64,000 nucleotides of DNA from contig CM030936.1 of NCBI GenBank assembly GCA_018136815.1, positions 6,384,005 through 6,448,004 of the forward strand. The letters run 5' to 3'. The DNA is from Isochrysis galbana. Its lineage: Eukaryota; Haptophyta; Isochrysidales; Isochrysidaceae. The notes beneath the pieces are model-generated. The model saw only the letters and a list, made by a program, of their open reading frames with translations. It ran no database searches and was not told where the DNA came from. Both the position numbers and the translations under genes were made by a program. Positions 31,711-44,218 of the stretch are shown piece after piece (positions within the stretch are counted from its first letter, which is position 1; every line of letters starts with the position of its first letter).

Positions 31711-34700
31711 ATGCGCGGCGCGGGTCGCTCTCTCCTTCTCGCATCCTCTTTCCTCGCCGGGGGCGCGCACAGCCTTCTGGCAGGCCGTGGCACTCCGGCG
31801 ATACGGCGAGCACTTCTCCATGCCTCCGCTGCCACACTCGACGCCCTGCCGCCCGTCGTCTCTGCTGAGCCACCGTCCCACCCTTCATTCGAGCTCCTCT
31901 CTGTGGAGATGGTTGAGGAGTACACGATGAAGGTGAGGCTGGAGGGAGGTAGGGTTCCCGAGGCGTGGGGTTGGGCTGGGGGTATGGGGAGTGCCGGCTG
32001 TGACTTTGGAGGAGGCGAGCTGGGCTTGAGAGGGTTTGAGATAGAGGAGAGGAGGAAGAGGGCGCTGCTTGACCTCCTCTCAATGGAGATGGTTGAGGAG
32101 TACTGTATCAACGTGGGCGCGGGGGATGGAAGAGGGTGCGGGCCATCGCGACGGACTTAAGATATGGCCAGAAAACGAGCACTAGATTGAGTGACGAAGG
32201 AGGTCGGGTGGACGGGGATGGTTGAGGTTGAAGATTGAAGATTGAGAGGAAGATAGCCATGGTTGGAGCTCCTCTCAGTGGAGAACCACCCATCAAAATG
32301 AGCAAAGGATGGGGAATGATGGGGTCAGAGGCATTCTCAGGACACTCTGACGGGCCAGGCGGGCGGGCCTGGTCGAGGGATGGGGTGTTGCGGGGGGCAG
32401 TCTCTTGTCCGAGCCCTTCTCGCTGTACACCATCTCCATCAGCTAATGAGTTGCGGCGAGTCATGGTGGGAGAGCAAGGGAGTAGGAGGAGGACAGACAT
32501 GGAGGGGAGAAAGATAATCGGAGCGATGGTGTCAATGAATAAGCAGTCAACGATGGCGAGGGATAGGGGCAGGGCCAAGGACCCATCGCGCCAAGCGCAC
32601 CGGAGGCCACAGTACAGTGATTCGTCAGCCGAGCCGCACCCGGTTGTGCGAAATCTCTTGTTTTTGCCTTGTCTATCTCTTGATGTTACCCTCGCTCACC
32701 GCTCGCACCCATTTCTCCCGCGGCTTCCACGCCACCCTACGCCGAAATTAGAAGCGCTTGAATCCGCTCATCCTCTTGACTGCCCCTTGCCCCTCGACGA
32801 CAGGTTGCTCGCTACAGGCACATTAAGTCAGGAGCAGAAGTCATCTCTGCGCAAGCCGATGATGAGAACAAGGTCTTTGGCATCGCCTTCCGCACGCCCG
32901 TCTCTGACTCGACCGGCGTGCCACATATCCTCGAGCATTCGGTTTTGTGCGGATCCGATAAATACACCTCTAAGGAGCCGTTCACCGAGCTGCTCAAAGG
33001 CTCGCTCCAAACGTTCCTCAACGCCTTCACCTACCCCGACCGCACGTGCTACCCCGTAGCCTCGCTCAACACAAAGGATTTCTACAACCTCGTCAACGTC
33101 TATCTCGACGCTGTCCTCTCGCCGCGCGCCAAGCGCGACCCGGCTGTCTTTGCGCAAGAGGGGTGGCACTACGAGCTCGAGGACCCGTCTGAGCCGCTCA
33201 CGTACAAGGGCGTAGTCTTCAACGAGATGAAGGGTACGCTTCTTGCAAGCTTGTTTACTTTCGGCGACCGAGGAGTGGCGCCCATCGGCCCCTCTCATCC
33301 TCACGCCCGTCCTACGCTGCAGGTGTTTACTCATCGCCGGAGTCGCTCCTCTACCGCGCGTCGCAGCAGTCCACATTCCCGGACACAACGTACGCCTCTG
33401 ACTCGGGCGGCGACCCAGCCGTGATTCCTGACCTTACCTTCGAGCAGTTCACCGCCTTCCACGATGCCTATTACCACCCGTCCAACTCGCGCATCTTCTT
33501 CTACGGCGACGATGACCCCGCCTCGCGCCTCGCACTACTCGACGAGTACTTATCGCCCTTCACAGCCCCCGAGGCACCTGTCCCCTCCAAAATCGAGACG
33601 CAGCGATTGATATCCGAGACGCGGCGCGTTGTGGAGCGCTTCCCCGCATCACCTGAAGAGGCTAAGGAAGACGCGCCCTCACGCATGCTCATGCTCAACT
33701 GGCTGCTGAACGAGGAGCCTCTTGAGCCTGTTGACGAGCTCGCTCTTACTGTCCTCGATGAGCTTCTCATGGGAACCCGCACTTCAGTGTTGTACAAGGC
33801 GATGGCAGAGTCGGGCCTCGGCTCCGCCGTCGTTGGAGGCGGTCTCTCCGATGAGCTCAAGCAAGCCACGTTCTCTGTGGGCCTCAAGGGCGTCAAGGCC
33901 GACGATCTGCCCAAGGCGGAGATGCTCGCCATCGAAACCCTCACCAAGGCGGCGCAGAGCGGCTTTGAGGCGGATGCGATCGAGGTGCGCCCAGCTGATC
34001 CGACCCAGTTCTTCGGCTGATAGCCGCTCGTGCAACGCGCAGCCCCGCGGTTCATTTTTATGTGGATGCTTTCACATGGATGCGAGGCGGCGGCGTCTCC
34101 AGCCGACTCATCTCGCCCTCCCTCTTCTCCACCACGTTGCAGGCTGCAGTTAACACACTTGAGTTTCAGCTGCGCGAGATGAACACCGGCGGATTTCCCA
34201 AGGGCCTCGCCTTCATGTTGTCGATGCTCCCACGGTGGATCTACCGGTGCAGCACGCCCACCTAGAGAGCCCTGGATAGCGTGCTTGCTACGACTCAAGG
34301 CCTCTGCCTAAACCCTCAATTCACGTTGGCCCTTTCTCGCAGGGATGAGGAGGGTGCCAACGTGGCTGATGCACTCCGCTTCGAAGCGCCCCTCTCCGAA
34401 CTAAAGCGCCGCCTCTCGTCCGGCGAGAAAGTCTTCGAGCCTCTCCTGCAGAAGCTCCTCGTCGACAACCAGCACCGCACTGTCGTCGAGATGCGCCCAG
34501 ATGCCGGATTGGCTGAGGAGTGGGCCGCTGCGGAACGTAAGCGGCTTGAAGACGCCAAGGCGGCGATGGCCGAGGAGGATATCCAGCAGGTGCGTCCAGC
34601 TACCCCAAATGCGAGCGGTTGGCCGGCGACAGTAATCGTCGCCCTCAACTACCTCGCGCGCTCGACCTTGCTTGCCCCGACAACCTGCCCTTATGAGTTG

Positions 34701-37136
34701 CTGCAGGTGATCACCTCCACCGCGGAGCTCAAGCGCGCGCAGCTCGCCGAGGACTCGCCTGAGGCCCTCGCTACCATCCCACGTGTTGGACTTGCTGACC
34801 TCGAGCGCAAGGTTAGCCATCCATCAGCACCGGCGTAGCGGGTTCTAGCCATCTTCATTGGCTGGGTCGTCTAGCCTTGGACAAAGGACACGGTTGTAGC
34901 CTCAATGCGAGCGTCATTTGATTGCCCCCACCCCTGCGAGCCGTATCTGTCATAGTCCCCTATCGGCTCGCGCCATTCAGGTGAAGCAAGTTCCGACGGA
35001 GCACTCTACCCTCGCCGACGGTGCCGTGCCGCTTCTCGCGCACCCTCTCCCGTGCGCCGGCGTCGTCTACGCGGATGTCGTGCTCGATCTGCAGCGCATT
35101 CCGCTCTCCGAACTGCCTCTCCTCAACCTCTACACGTCGCTGCTCACACAGACGGGTACCTCTGAATTAGACGCCACTACACTCCAGAGGCGCATTGGCG
35201 CGAGGACTGGTGGAATTCAGTTTTCGACCATGCTCGAGCAGGCGATCGGCGACAAGGGCAGTGTTGGACCGGCCGACGCAGTGATCCACAAGCTGGTTGC
35301 GCGCGGAAAGGCAGTCGGCGACCGCACTGGCGACATGTTGGATCTCATGCATGCGATGCTGACGGACGCGAAGCTGGATTCGCAGGTCAGTGGCTGCTAG
35401 TCCTACTCGATGCCCTTGCTCCGAGACACCCCAACGGGCACGCGTTGGATGTCCATTTTTTTGATGATACCACCCACTGAGAACCACCCCGACCTCCGCC
35501 CCTGGCCCGGGCCTCGCAGACCAAGGCGATTGAGCTGCTCAAGGAGACCAAGGCGCGCCTCGAGTCGGCTTTCGTCTCCTCGGGCAACCAATTCGCTGGC
35601 ATGCGTCTGTCTGCGCGGAACACTGCCGTCGGGTAAGTCCTCTACGGCTTCGTCCGCGCCATCGTGCTCCCCATGAAGCAGTCTTGTTCCAAGACATCGG
35701 TTCCGTGGTGGCTCGCTGAGTGCACCTAGAGCGATTTGGGTGCGATCGTGAGCACAGCGCCCTGGCGCCATCGCACTGAAGGAGATCGAGCTACCGAGCA
35801 AGCTTATGTCCACTCTCCGTTGCGCAGTTACGCGAATGAGATAACCAACGGCGTGTCTTATTATGATTCCGTCAAGGAGATACTCGCAACGGCCCAAGAC
35901 GACTGGCCAGCTCTCCTTGCTCGGCTCGAGAAGATCCGTGCGACCATCAACACTCAAGATGGCTTACTCATCAATCTGACAGCTGACCCTGACGCCATCA
36001 TCACCGCCACTCCGACTCTCGAGTCCTTTGTGCAAAAGGTGCCCCCCGTGCCCGTCGAGGGCGCTCATGACGCCTCGGCTGCCAAGTGGAGCGAGGTCGA
36101 CCTACTCCCTCGCAACGACGAGGCTTTCGCTATCACCACGCAGGTATATCGCGCTGTTCAATACCTGCCATCCGAACTGGCAAGCAGGGCAACAAGCCGG
36201 CGTCCACGTCGCTCGGCGCTTTGTCCAGGGCAATGATTGTCTCCGAGTACATGAGCGCATCCTGTTGACTGGCTCACGGACGTTGCCCCCCTCCCTCTCT
36301 ATGGCAGGTGAACTACGTCGGAGCGGGTTGCCGCCTGCTCGAGCCCGGAGAGCAGGCCGACTTCGGTGGCTTTTCTGTTGCCGCGCGCGCTCTCTCGCTC
36401 GGCTATCTATGGGACAACGTCCGCGTTGCCGGTGGGGCATACGGTGGTGGCTGCGCTTTCAATCCCATCTCTGGCGGCTTCGCTTTCTCCTCGTATCGCG
36501 ATCCAAATCTCCAGGTGAACAGTTCCTCCTTTGGCGTGCACTTCAGTTCTTCCTCGTACTACGCGATGCTATGAGACGTTATTGCAAGCTGATTGCGCTC
36601 ATATTTCAACTTCGCGTCGGCCCGACCTCCCGGCCCAAAATGCCCATCTGCTCACTCATTTCCGTTCGCTGTGAGCACACAGGCGACACTAGACATCTAT
36701 TCTAAGGCTGCTGACGCTCTCGACAAGGCGGATGAGATGTCACAAGAGGCTCTTGAGCAGGTGCGGACCGCTCTGATGTTGAAGCACCCGTGCGCTGTCG
36801 CCCCAAGGCTTACGTCTTCCTATTTATAACCTTAACCTCGCTCGCCGCGCAACGCAGGCGGTTGTCGGTGCTGTAGGCGATCTTGACAAGCCCCTAACAC
36901 CCGATGCCAAGGGTCTAAAGGCACTTACGTGGCATTTGACGGGTGTGACAACGGACATGCGCCAAGAGTTTCGCGATCAGATGATCGACGCGACGCCTGC
37001 TGCCTTCAAGTCGCTCGCCACGAAGCTACGTGAGGCTTCCCTCGGAGTGGCTGTGTTCGCCTCGGAGGAGGCCATTGGCAAAGCGAACGAGAAGCGCGAG
37101 GGCAAGCCACTCTCTGTTCGCAAGCTTGTGCACTGA
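31711..37136 (+). CDS. PITRM1: Presequence protease PreP (peptidase M16C), 12 exons
   Basis: Exons: 31711-31932, 32804-33233, 33323-33984, 34143-34246, 34343-34589, 34707-34811, 34981-35385, 35520-35632, 35828-36143, 36308-36514, 36683-36760 and 36858-37136. All introns are GT-AG and all phases agree, giving 1,055 residues, the usual PreP length. The inverted zinc motif HILEH is at about 115-119, followed by SVLCGSDKYTSKEPF and the downstream Glu in VVFNEMKG. The N-terminus is Ala/Arg/Ser-rich and fits an organelle transit peptide. PreP degrades cleaved targeting peptides and other short peptides in the mitochondrial matrix (and plastid stroma in plants). Both M16C halves and the hinge are present. 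Intron 1 (871 bases) contains a degenerate copy of the end of exon 1 (see findings). Confidence 0.95.
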
Positions 37137-37884
37137 GGCCTTGCGCAAGGCTTAATTCCACGTGTTGATTGGGCGTGACGAAAAAGAACTGTGCCGCAAC
37201 TCCGATCACTGTCATCCTCAAGCTAACCTTGAGCGCAACTATCTACTTTGCTTGGCCGAAAACGGCATATCGTGTCTCCTAGCGGAACGTGTCCATGGAC
37301 AAACACGATGGCCTTTTCGACTGCGAGATGATGAGTGTCGCCGGGCCGCCCTGCGACTCGCATCTTCTATGCTTTACCTATTCGTGCCGCACTCTGCCGT
37401 CTGTCATCTTGACTAAGCATAGCGACAAAAACCTTTTGCTATCGTTGCGCATTTCTAGAGTGGAGACCTAGCGGTGTGGATGAGCGCCGCTGTGGGAGCT
37501 AAATCAAGGCTTGAGAACTAAGAGGGCTAGAGTTCGAGAGCGGGTGCATGCTCCTAGCTTCTAGCTTGTGGTGAGGAGCGCTCAAAGGCCCTAATATGTG
37601 CACTCTTGCTCGTGGCTCTTGGATAATACTAATACATTTACATTTGGCTCATGGATATTTACCTTTGGCGCCGCTAGCGTGGGGTTGGCTAGGATATAGC
37701 ATGTTGCATGTTGCAATTAGCAATTATTATGATTATGGATTATTTGTACCTGCATAAGTATATAATCTTCTTAATAGCCTCGCCGCGCGCGCGACTTTGC
37801 ACCTTATCCATGCAGCCACGTCCGCTTCTGTCGCATCCGCGATCGACCTTTTTGTTTTAGAAGTTATCGGTCGCGTGGAGCCGA
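37137..37884. other. 3' flank of PreP, no gene seen
   Basis: AT-rich from 37490 to 37770. The segment at 37760-37800 weakly resembles the start of repeat family A. Confidence 0.45.
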
Positions 37885-38185
37885 GAACTCCTTCGAGTTC
37901 TTCAAGGCGTGGAAGCGCGGGATCGAAGCTGTCGCCGCGGGAGAAGCCCCGCACCATTCCCTATCGTGCATCTCGATAGCCCGCATGGTGCTAGCTCCCG
38001 CCGAGCAAGCACGGGCTGAAGCGCTGCGCCACCCCCAGGTGACAGAGGGCGCCTTTGCAATCAACCATATCGACGAGGTTATCAGGATGGTGCGTCGCCT
38101 GGAAGCTAGCCCGTCCGGAATCGTGGCTTCGGTGGCCCGAGAAGTGGCTGCTCGCGCGGTCGCGTGGACGCTCGAATTCTAGCAA
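37885..38185 (+). pseudogene. 3' end of a Ty3/gypsy-family Pol frame (fragment)
   Basis: The frame from about 37885 (ENSFEFFKAWKRGIEAVAAG) runs open to the stop at 38180-38182 (AVAWTLEF). A purine tract and an LTR start TGTCGCATCCGC follow directly. The same stop/purine-tract/LTR junction is found at 20934-20955, so both belong to one retroelement family. No catalytic motif is in this piece. Confidence 0.5.
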
Positions 38186-38186
38186 G

Positions 38187-38800
38187 GGGGTGTCGCATCC
38201 GCTTTAGAAGTTGTCTGCGTTTCTATGTCCCCTCCTTGCAGGCTAGTCACTAGTCACCGTCGCAGGATCCTACATTCGCCCATTCGCCCTGGTTGCCCTC
38301 GCCTCCTTTGTCGCCTCCCTTGTCGCCTGCTTGCCCCTCACCGGGCTTACCTCCTTGCGTGCTCCTCGCGTTTTTAGGCTAAGTCGCGCGTTCAGGTATC
38401 GCCGGTGCAAGGAACCGCCCCCTTGTGTGACCCTGATTCCCCCTCAGGTGTTGGCCGTTGGATGATATCGTGGCGCTGTTTTACTTCGGTCTTCATCAAC
38501 TCACTTAAGGGTTTTCGAAAGATTCCCTCCTTATTCCTGTGCGTAACTGTCGCCCCCGTCGGATCGTCCGTCGCCCCGTCGCTCTCTTGTCGGCATTCTC
38601 TTCCTTGTTCGATCTGTCAGCAGGTTCCTGTGCGTTCCGTGATAAGGATACGTTAGTGTGGAGAGTGTTGACGTGAGTGTAGTGTCATCTCGTCGGTCCA
38701 TCGGCCTCTAGCCGTCTGTCGTCTGTCGTTCTTCGTTCGTCGCTCTCGTTCTCGTTCTCGTTCCCGTTCTCGTCCCTCGTTCTCAATACTACCTCAACAC
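38187..38800 (+). mobile_element. Probable LTR of the same gypsy family (right boundary approximate)
   Basis: Starts TGTCGCATCCGC after AGCAAGGGGG. It contains GTCTGTCGTTCTTCGTTCGT and TCGTTCTCGTTCTCG blocks near its end, like the GTCGTTGTCCGTCGTCCTAT and CTCGCTCTCG blocks at 21460-21530 in the other LTR. Confidence 0.5.
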
Positions 38801-39649
38801 CAAACCTCACCACTCCCGCAACACTGGGAATGCGTGACGCTAAGCCTTCGCCTTCTGAAGGAGCCCAGCCGGAGAGCGCCTGACTCACCATTGGTTGCCA
38901 AATCTGCGACACCACTGACTTCGGGCGCTCGACTGGCGACCTCTACGGCCTCAGCAGCATCCTCGCAGTTTGCCGCTGCAGCACTCCAGCAACCCCGGGA
39001 GTGCGCAACGCTACCCCTTCGCCGTCTGAAGGAGCCTAGGCCCGAGACATGACCATTAATGCAAGCCGGGGCGCTCAGATGACCCGCCCGCCCGCCCCCG
39101 GGCTCTGCCGGGGTCTCTGCAGGGCCTGCTGGGACATCTTCACCTGCGTCTTCACCTGCGTCGGCGTGCGGCATCGGCCAGCGGCTCAGTGCAGCCGCCG
39201 ATATTCCCAGTTGTAATTATTTTTTATTCCTGGTGCGCATGCGCGCGAGCGCAAGTGCGCACTCCGCCTCGAGCTCCGATGCACTGTCCACTAGACGGAG
39301 GAGGGACATGGGCGCGAGAGGAGAGGCAAAGAAACAAGGGCGGGGTACGGAGGGTAGGAAGGAGGGGGTCCTGAAATTTTTATATCCTATTCACGGGGGC
39401 ATTTGTAAAAAATAACCAAACCACAACATAGTCCCACAACACCTCACGAGGGGGGGAGGGGGGAAGGGGGGGGTATTGTTCTTATTTTTTAATATACATT
39501 TCACGGGGCATTTGTAAAAAAACAACCAAACCTGAGGTTGCAGCCTCTCATCGATGACGAAACTGTCCGCGTTAGTGCTAGAGCTACTCGCTTGCGCGCG
39601 GCGCAGCCTATCGGACCGGCCTTTCCTTAGCGGATAAAGGTACCCAGCT
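38801..39649. other. No clear gene; internal duplicated block
   Basis: A ~45-base block with CCTTCTGAAGGAGCC at 38827-38868 recurs at 38998-39040 (CCGTCTGAAGGAGCC). On the minus strand both read LGSFRRRRxSVxHS. It could be the start of a retroelement Gag, but nothing confirms this. Confidence 0.4.
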
Positions 39650-40290
39650 TTCTAGGACCCGTCCTAGAAACTAGGACGGACTTTGCTAGGTGAGAACATG
39701 AGCATACCATGTTATTTTGTCCCAAACCTTGGCTATTGAGTTACCACATGCATGTCCTCATTAAATGTTCCAAGTGTACCTAGGCACCATTCCCTCAGCA
39801 ACACCAAGTTTTGTGACGCGTCTGCGGGTCACCTGGTCGGAATTGCTGCTTGTCCTAGAAACGGGAGAAATGGCTGATACCACCCAATGGGGAGCTCTTC
39901 TACCCATGGTCCCCAGGAGATGAAATGTTGCTTTGACTGCCCTCTTTGAGACCTTCAGTGACCACCAAGCTTGGTTTTGTCATCTAAGTGTCCAATCCGC
40001 TAGCCTACTGCTCCAAAAGGTCTAAAATAAAACTCCTCTGGTGCGAGCGGACGCCCGAGTGCAGCACCGCATGCTGAATGTGGTAGCAAAAGTAAGCAAA
40101 GACAAGCTCCGCAGAGTTGGTCATGGGGAGAGCTAAGGTTGAATGGGTTGTGGAGATGGTTTGCTCCAGGTGATGGGATGTCTCATAAGCTCACCATGGG
40201 CTACAATGGAGGCATGATCGGCAGAGTCCTAGAAATCCAAGAATTTTCTAGGACGTGGTCCTAGTTTCTAGGACGGAATTTTTTGTCCGT
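39650..40290. mobile_element. Small element bounded by palindromic direct repeats
   Basis: The strings TTTCTAGGAC-nnn-GTCCTAG-AAA-CTAGGACGGA (39653-39684) and TTTCTAGGAC-nn-GGTCCTAG-TTT-CTAGGACGGA (40245-40276) lie 590 bases apart in the same orientation. Each is itself a nested palindrome. No coding region is seen between them. A non-autonomous DNA element is the simplest reading. Confidence 0.5.
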
Positions 40291-41301
40291 TAGCTCGACT
40301 GAGGCTACCGCATACGAGCCGTGGTCGGCTCTTCATCGTTATGAGAGGGGGAGGGAATCTAGTGAAGTTTCTTCCGACCCCGTTGTTTCCCGTCAGCAGC
40401 TACTCCCGAGTCAGACAACCACGAGGACCAGCAAAAGAAACCCACGATAACCACGACAACGACACGCCACTCTACGCCTCCGAGTCTACTCTCCACGACC
40501 CATCATTCTCTTCATGGACCGCCCCACCTCCGGCACGCGCGAGATCGCCGCGCCCTACGACCCATACGACTCTCCGGAAGCGGCGTTCGCGATGGGCTTG
40601 TCTACTATCGCACCGTCGCCTTGACTCCAGCCCGACCCGCGTAGCACCCTGTGTACACAGCGAGCTGGAGTTGGCGACAAGAGGGTCGGAGATTTGAGCT
40701 CTGTGCTCTGCTAAGAGCTAAGAATTCCTTCCCCCGCATCAAGTTCTCTTACACGCCCACACCCACATGAAAAATAAAACAACGAGAGAAGAGATGATAC
40801 CACACGGCACGAGGCTCCACCACCACTGTTGATGATCTCTTGCGCACATGAAAGCCGCGCCCAAGGAATCAATAGGGGGTTGGCAGTCGGCAGGGCCTAA
40901 GACGACGATGCTAGGTGTACGTGATGGTCATCGCCTTCTCTCGACGAGGCCGTCAATCAACGCCCCGCTAAGTGCGTGTTTGCTATCATGGGCCACGATG
41001 GCCCTTGGTGCACGCACCCATGGCAATGGAGGTAGAGGACCGCCATGGACAACCAGCGAGCGCACCCATAGTCAGAATTGTGACGGCGCCACGCATGTAC
41101 TCGCACATCAACACGAATCCTTGCGGTGCGCTGGAGACCGGCGCTGCCATAGAACCATGGCAGTGTTAGGGGCGCTCAGCACACACAGCAGGAGATGCCC
41201 GCGTTCGGGGAGCCCGAACCCCGCCTTCTTGGGTGTGTGTACTGGCATCACAGCGGTGAGTTCTACGTCCGGACAATATTGTCATACCAGACAGCAAGCA
41301 T
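40291..41301. other. Intergenic, no supported gene
   Basis: Frames at 40341-40697 and 40848-41309 show no domain. 3' flank of the carrier gene. Confidence 0.45.
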
Positions 41302-42502
41302 CTACTTGAATCCGCCGATGCCAGTCAGGATGCGCATCTGCTCATAGGAGACCCAGAAGACCAGCTGCCATGGGCCGAGGCGCAGCCAGCCAGGCACAAA
41401 GCCCTTGTACAACGCAAGGAAACCCTCGTTGCGCACAACCTTCGCCCAACAGTCGAACGTGCCACTGTAGGGCAACGTGCCATCGGGCAACTTGTTTTGA
41501 CCCATGATACGTGATTTGGCGACATCCGCAGGCGTGGAGCAGAGCGAGGCAACGAAGCCGGAGCAGATGGCCGACGCAAGATGGCACTTCAGATTATCAC
41601 CGGTATAGGGAACAATAGCCTTCTTTGCAGAGTCGTAAGTGGTAAGCTCACCTGAGAAATTGGCGATGGGTATCGGTGAGACATCTTCCAGGAAGGCATG
41701 TGGCGGGAGTGGACACGTTCATGGCGGTACTCGCCATTTCCTGGAATGTAGGCTGGGGGTACACATAGAGCGCCTCTTACCAAGATTGACAAGAGCAGCA
41801 CGAAGGATGGCCGGGGAGCAGCCAGCGTAGAAGCCGCTGATGCCCGCCTCAGCACGGATCTTGGTGAAGGCGTCAAAAAGGCCGGTGTAGCGCGGCTTGT
41901 CGAGTTTGCCCGCAGCGACGAGACGACCATCGCCTTGCATGCGCACCTTGATGAGATCGCACGGAACAGCAATCGCTTGACCAACACCACCGGCAGTCAT
42001 ACCAGCTGCCATCTTGGCGAGAAGCGGCGCCTGATCCTTTGGCGTATCACCACAGAAAAAACCACGAATGTACTCGTAGCCGATAGCACGGAAGCCAGTG
42101 TAGGGAATGTGACGTGCGATAGCCGGCGTGACGCCCGCGTAGAGGCCCATCACGCCCTCATTCTTGACGATGTTCATCATCATGCCCCCGAATCCATACT
42201 TTGTGCCCACGAAGTCGGGCTGTCCCTGTAGTTGGAGACGTGTCTTTGTGATGTCGATCGGGACTGCGTAGGAGAAAGGGCGGCAAGTCAAAGGGCGTCG
42301 CTTTGTGATTGAGTGAGATTATTAGAGCAAGTCACGAATGTCAGGCGCAGCCGCTCCGGTCATGTGGGCAGAAGCCGCACGCCAGCTTGCACTGTGCAAG
42401 GCTGAACACACAAGTAGCACCCTCGGCGAGCATGGACGAGCCGCCAGTGAGGACGAACTTTTGCGCGATGGCCATGAATCCCTTGGCCTCGCCGCCGGGC
42501 AT
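41302..42502 (-). CDS. Mitochondrial carrier family (SLC25), UCP4-like
   Basis: Three exons (42502-42421, 42263-41781, 41651-41302) join in phase to give 304 residues, the standard carrier length. All three repeat signatures are visible: PIDITK (29-34), PCDLIK (128-133) and PADVAK (229-234). The first repeat continues TRLQLQGQ and the second half of repeat 1 reads LYAGVTPAIARHIPYTGFRA. This resembles UCP4/SLC25A27 and the plant DIC/UCP branch more than ADP/ATP carriers. Members exchange protons, anions or dicarboxylates across the inner mitochondrial membrane; the substrate here is not fixed. The ATG at 42502 is the first in frame. A pyrimidine-rich CTTGCAG just upstream leaves room for a further 5' exon. 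Confidence 0.9.
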
Positions 42503-43784
42503 CGCCTGGGATTGAGCTGGCGCCTGCAAGGGAGTGGGCAGCAGGGTACGTGTGAGGCTGACTCAGCTTCTGGAGAGTTCATGGAAGAAAGAGGGGGGGG
42601 GGTTGGAAGCAAACTCCCCTCGCGCCAGGCACAGCACGAGAGAGCGCGGGCACGACGAAGTAACCGCAGAGATGAAGAGCAGAGGAGGTTACACCTCAGC
42701 GTCAGCGCAGAAGTAGAGAGCCAGTAGCTCCCTCAGAATCACGGCGGGAGAGGCCGGCCTCTGGCTGAGCTTGCTCTCTGTGTGATTCCCTCAGCACATC
42801 TACCCTGCACACTCTTGATGGCTCTCATCGCCTCCCTCTTCCCGAGCCTTCCTCTTCCCACCCTTCCCATAAGCTTTGCCAACTGGATGGAGTGCACCGT
42901 CCCCACTGTCCCTTCCTGGCTTCCTTTCCTTCCCCAGTCTTGACAGTCTCAGCGGCAATGGACTTCCAGAGAGAAAGAGGGGGGGGGGGGGGGAGGAAGA
43001 GGCAGGGGAGGCGAGGGAGCTGGCGAGGGGCGAGGGCGAGAGAGGATGCGCATAGGGAATGCTTCTCGGGCGCGGCTGCGCTCCGTCGCGAGGGAGAGAG
43101 GGCAGAGCGAGGAGGGGGGGGAGCAGCGCGCTGCCCCTCACCATGGCTCTCTCTCGCTCTCCTCGTCTCTCTCTCTCTTCCTCTCTTCCTACAGGAGAAT
43201 CGGTGAAGAATTAGAAATCTAGGGGTAGAATTGGTGAGAAAAGGGGCCGAGGGAGTAGGCACGGGAGGGAAGGGGAAGAGGGGGGGGGGGAGTGAGAACG
43301 AGAGGGGGGGGGGGGGGGGCAGAGAGAGAGAGAGAGAGCCGAGACCAGGGCGAGATTGGAACGAACCCATCGAAGGAGAAGAATTGTTGTTTGAAAATGT
43401 ATTTGAAAGAGGAGGGGAGGAAGAGGGGGAGAGAGAGGAGGGCTTGGGGATGTGTGCGCGATGAAGACGTGGGGGGAGGGCACTGCTGGTGGAGCTGTGG
43501 AAGAGAGATACTGGGAGGAGGTTTACGAATGTCTCTGAAGGGTGTCTTGAGGAGAGAGGTGCTGATCTGAAGAGAAACAAGCAGGAGAGTGAGAGAGAGA
43601 GAAGAGGAATCATTGAGAAGAAACGGAGGCTTGAGGTGCTGAGAATATTCACGCGGGTCTGGGATTTTCTTTTCAGGCCCGAGAGAGAGAAGAATATGGT
43701 ACGAGGAAGAGAGAGGGAGGAAGCCCAGGGGAGAGACAGACAAAAAAGGGTTATATAAGAAATCCCGAGCCGACCAAGTGAAGG
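42503..43784. other. Low-complexity G- and GA-rich sequence, no gene seen
   Basis: G runs at 42979-42992, 43281-43291 and 43306-43319 with GA-rich flanks. Long Pro/Ser/Leu-rich minus-strand frames come from the composition. Confidence 0.6.
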
Positions 43785-43896
43785 AAGAGGCGGAAGGGAA
43801 GGGAGAGGGGAGAGAGGAAGGGGGGGGGGGGGGAGAGAGAGTGAGAGAGAGAGAGAGAGTGAGAGAGAGAGAGAGAGAGGGAGGGAGGGAGGGAGG

Positions 43897-43984
<88 letters not shown>

Positions 43985-44050
43985 GAGGGAGAGAGAGAGA
44001 GGGAGAGAGAGAGAGGGAGAGAGAGAGAGAGAGAGAGTGAGAGTGAGAGT

Positions 44051-44083
<33 letters not shown>

Positions 44084-44105
44084 GAAGGGAGAGAGAGAGA
44101 ATCCT
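43785..44105. repeat. (GA)n / GGGA microsatellite
   Basis: GA repeats with interspersed GGGA and GTGA variants over about 320 bases. Confidence 0.95.
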
Positions 44106-44137
44106 GGCACGAGGACGACGCGAAGCTTGGGGAAGAC

Positions 44138-44218
44138 GGGGGGGGGGGAGGGGGGGGAGGGGGGGGGGGATTAATTATTGCCCCCCCCCCCCCCCTCCCC
44201 CCCCCGCGCGCGCGCGCG
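44138..44218. repeat. G-tract / C-tract inverted pair with (CG)n
   Basis: A 32-base G tract with two A interruptions (44138-44169), an 11-base spacer ATTAATTATTG, a 25-base C tract with one T (44181-44205), then (CG)n to 44218. The two tracts can pair as a hairpin. Confidence 0.9.

Noticed and set aside
40341-41309. 118- and 153-codon frames
   Set aside because: No domain; probably the 3' flank of the carrier gene.
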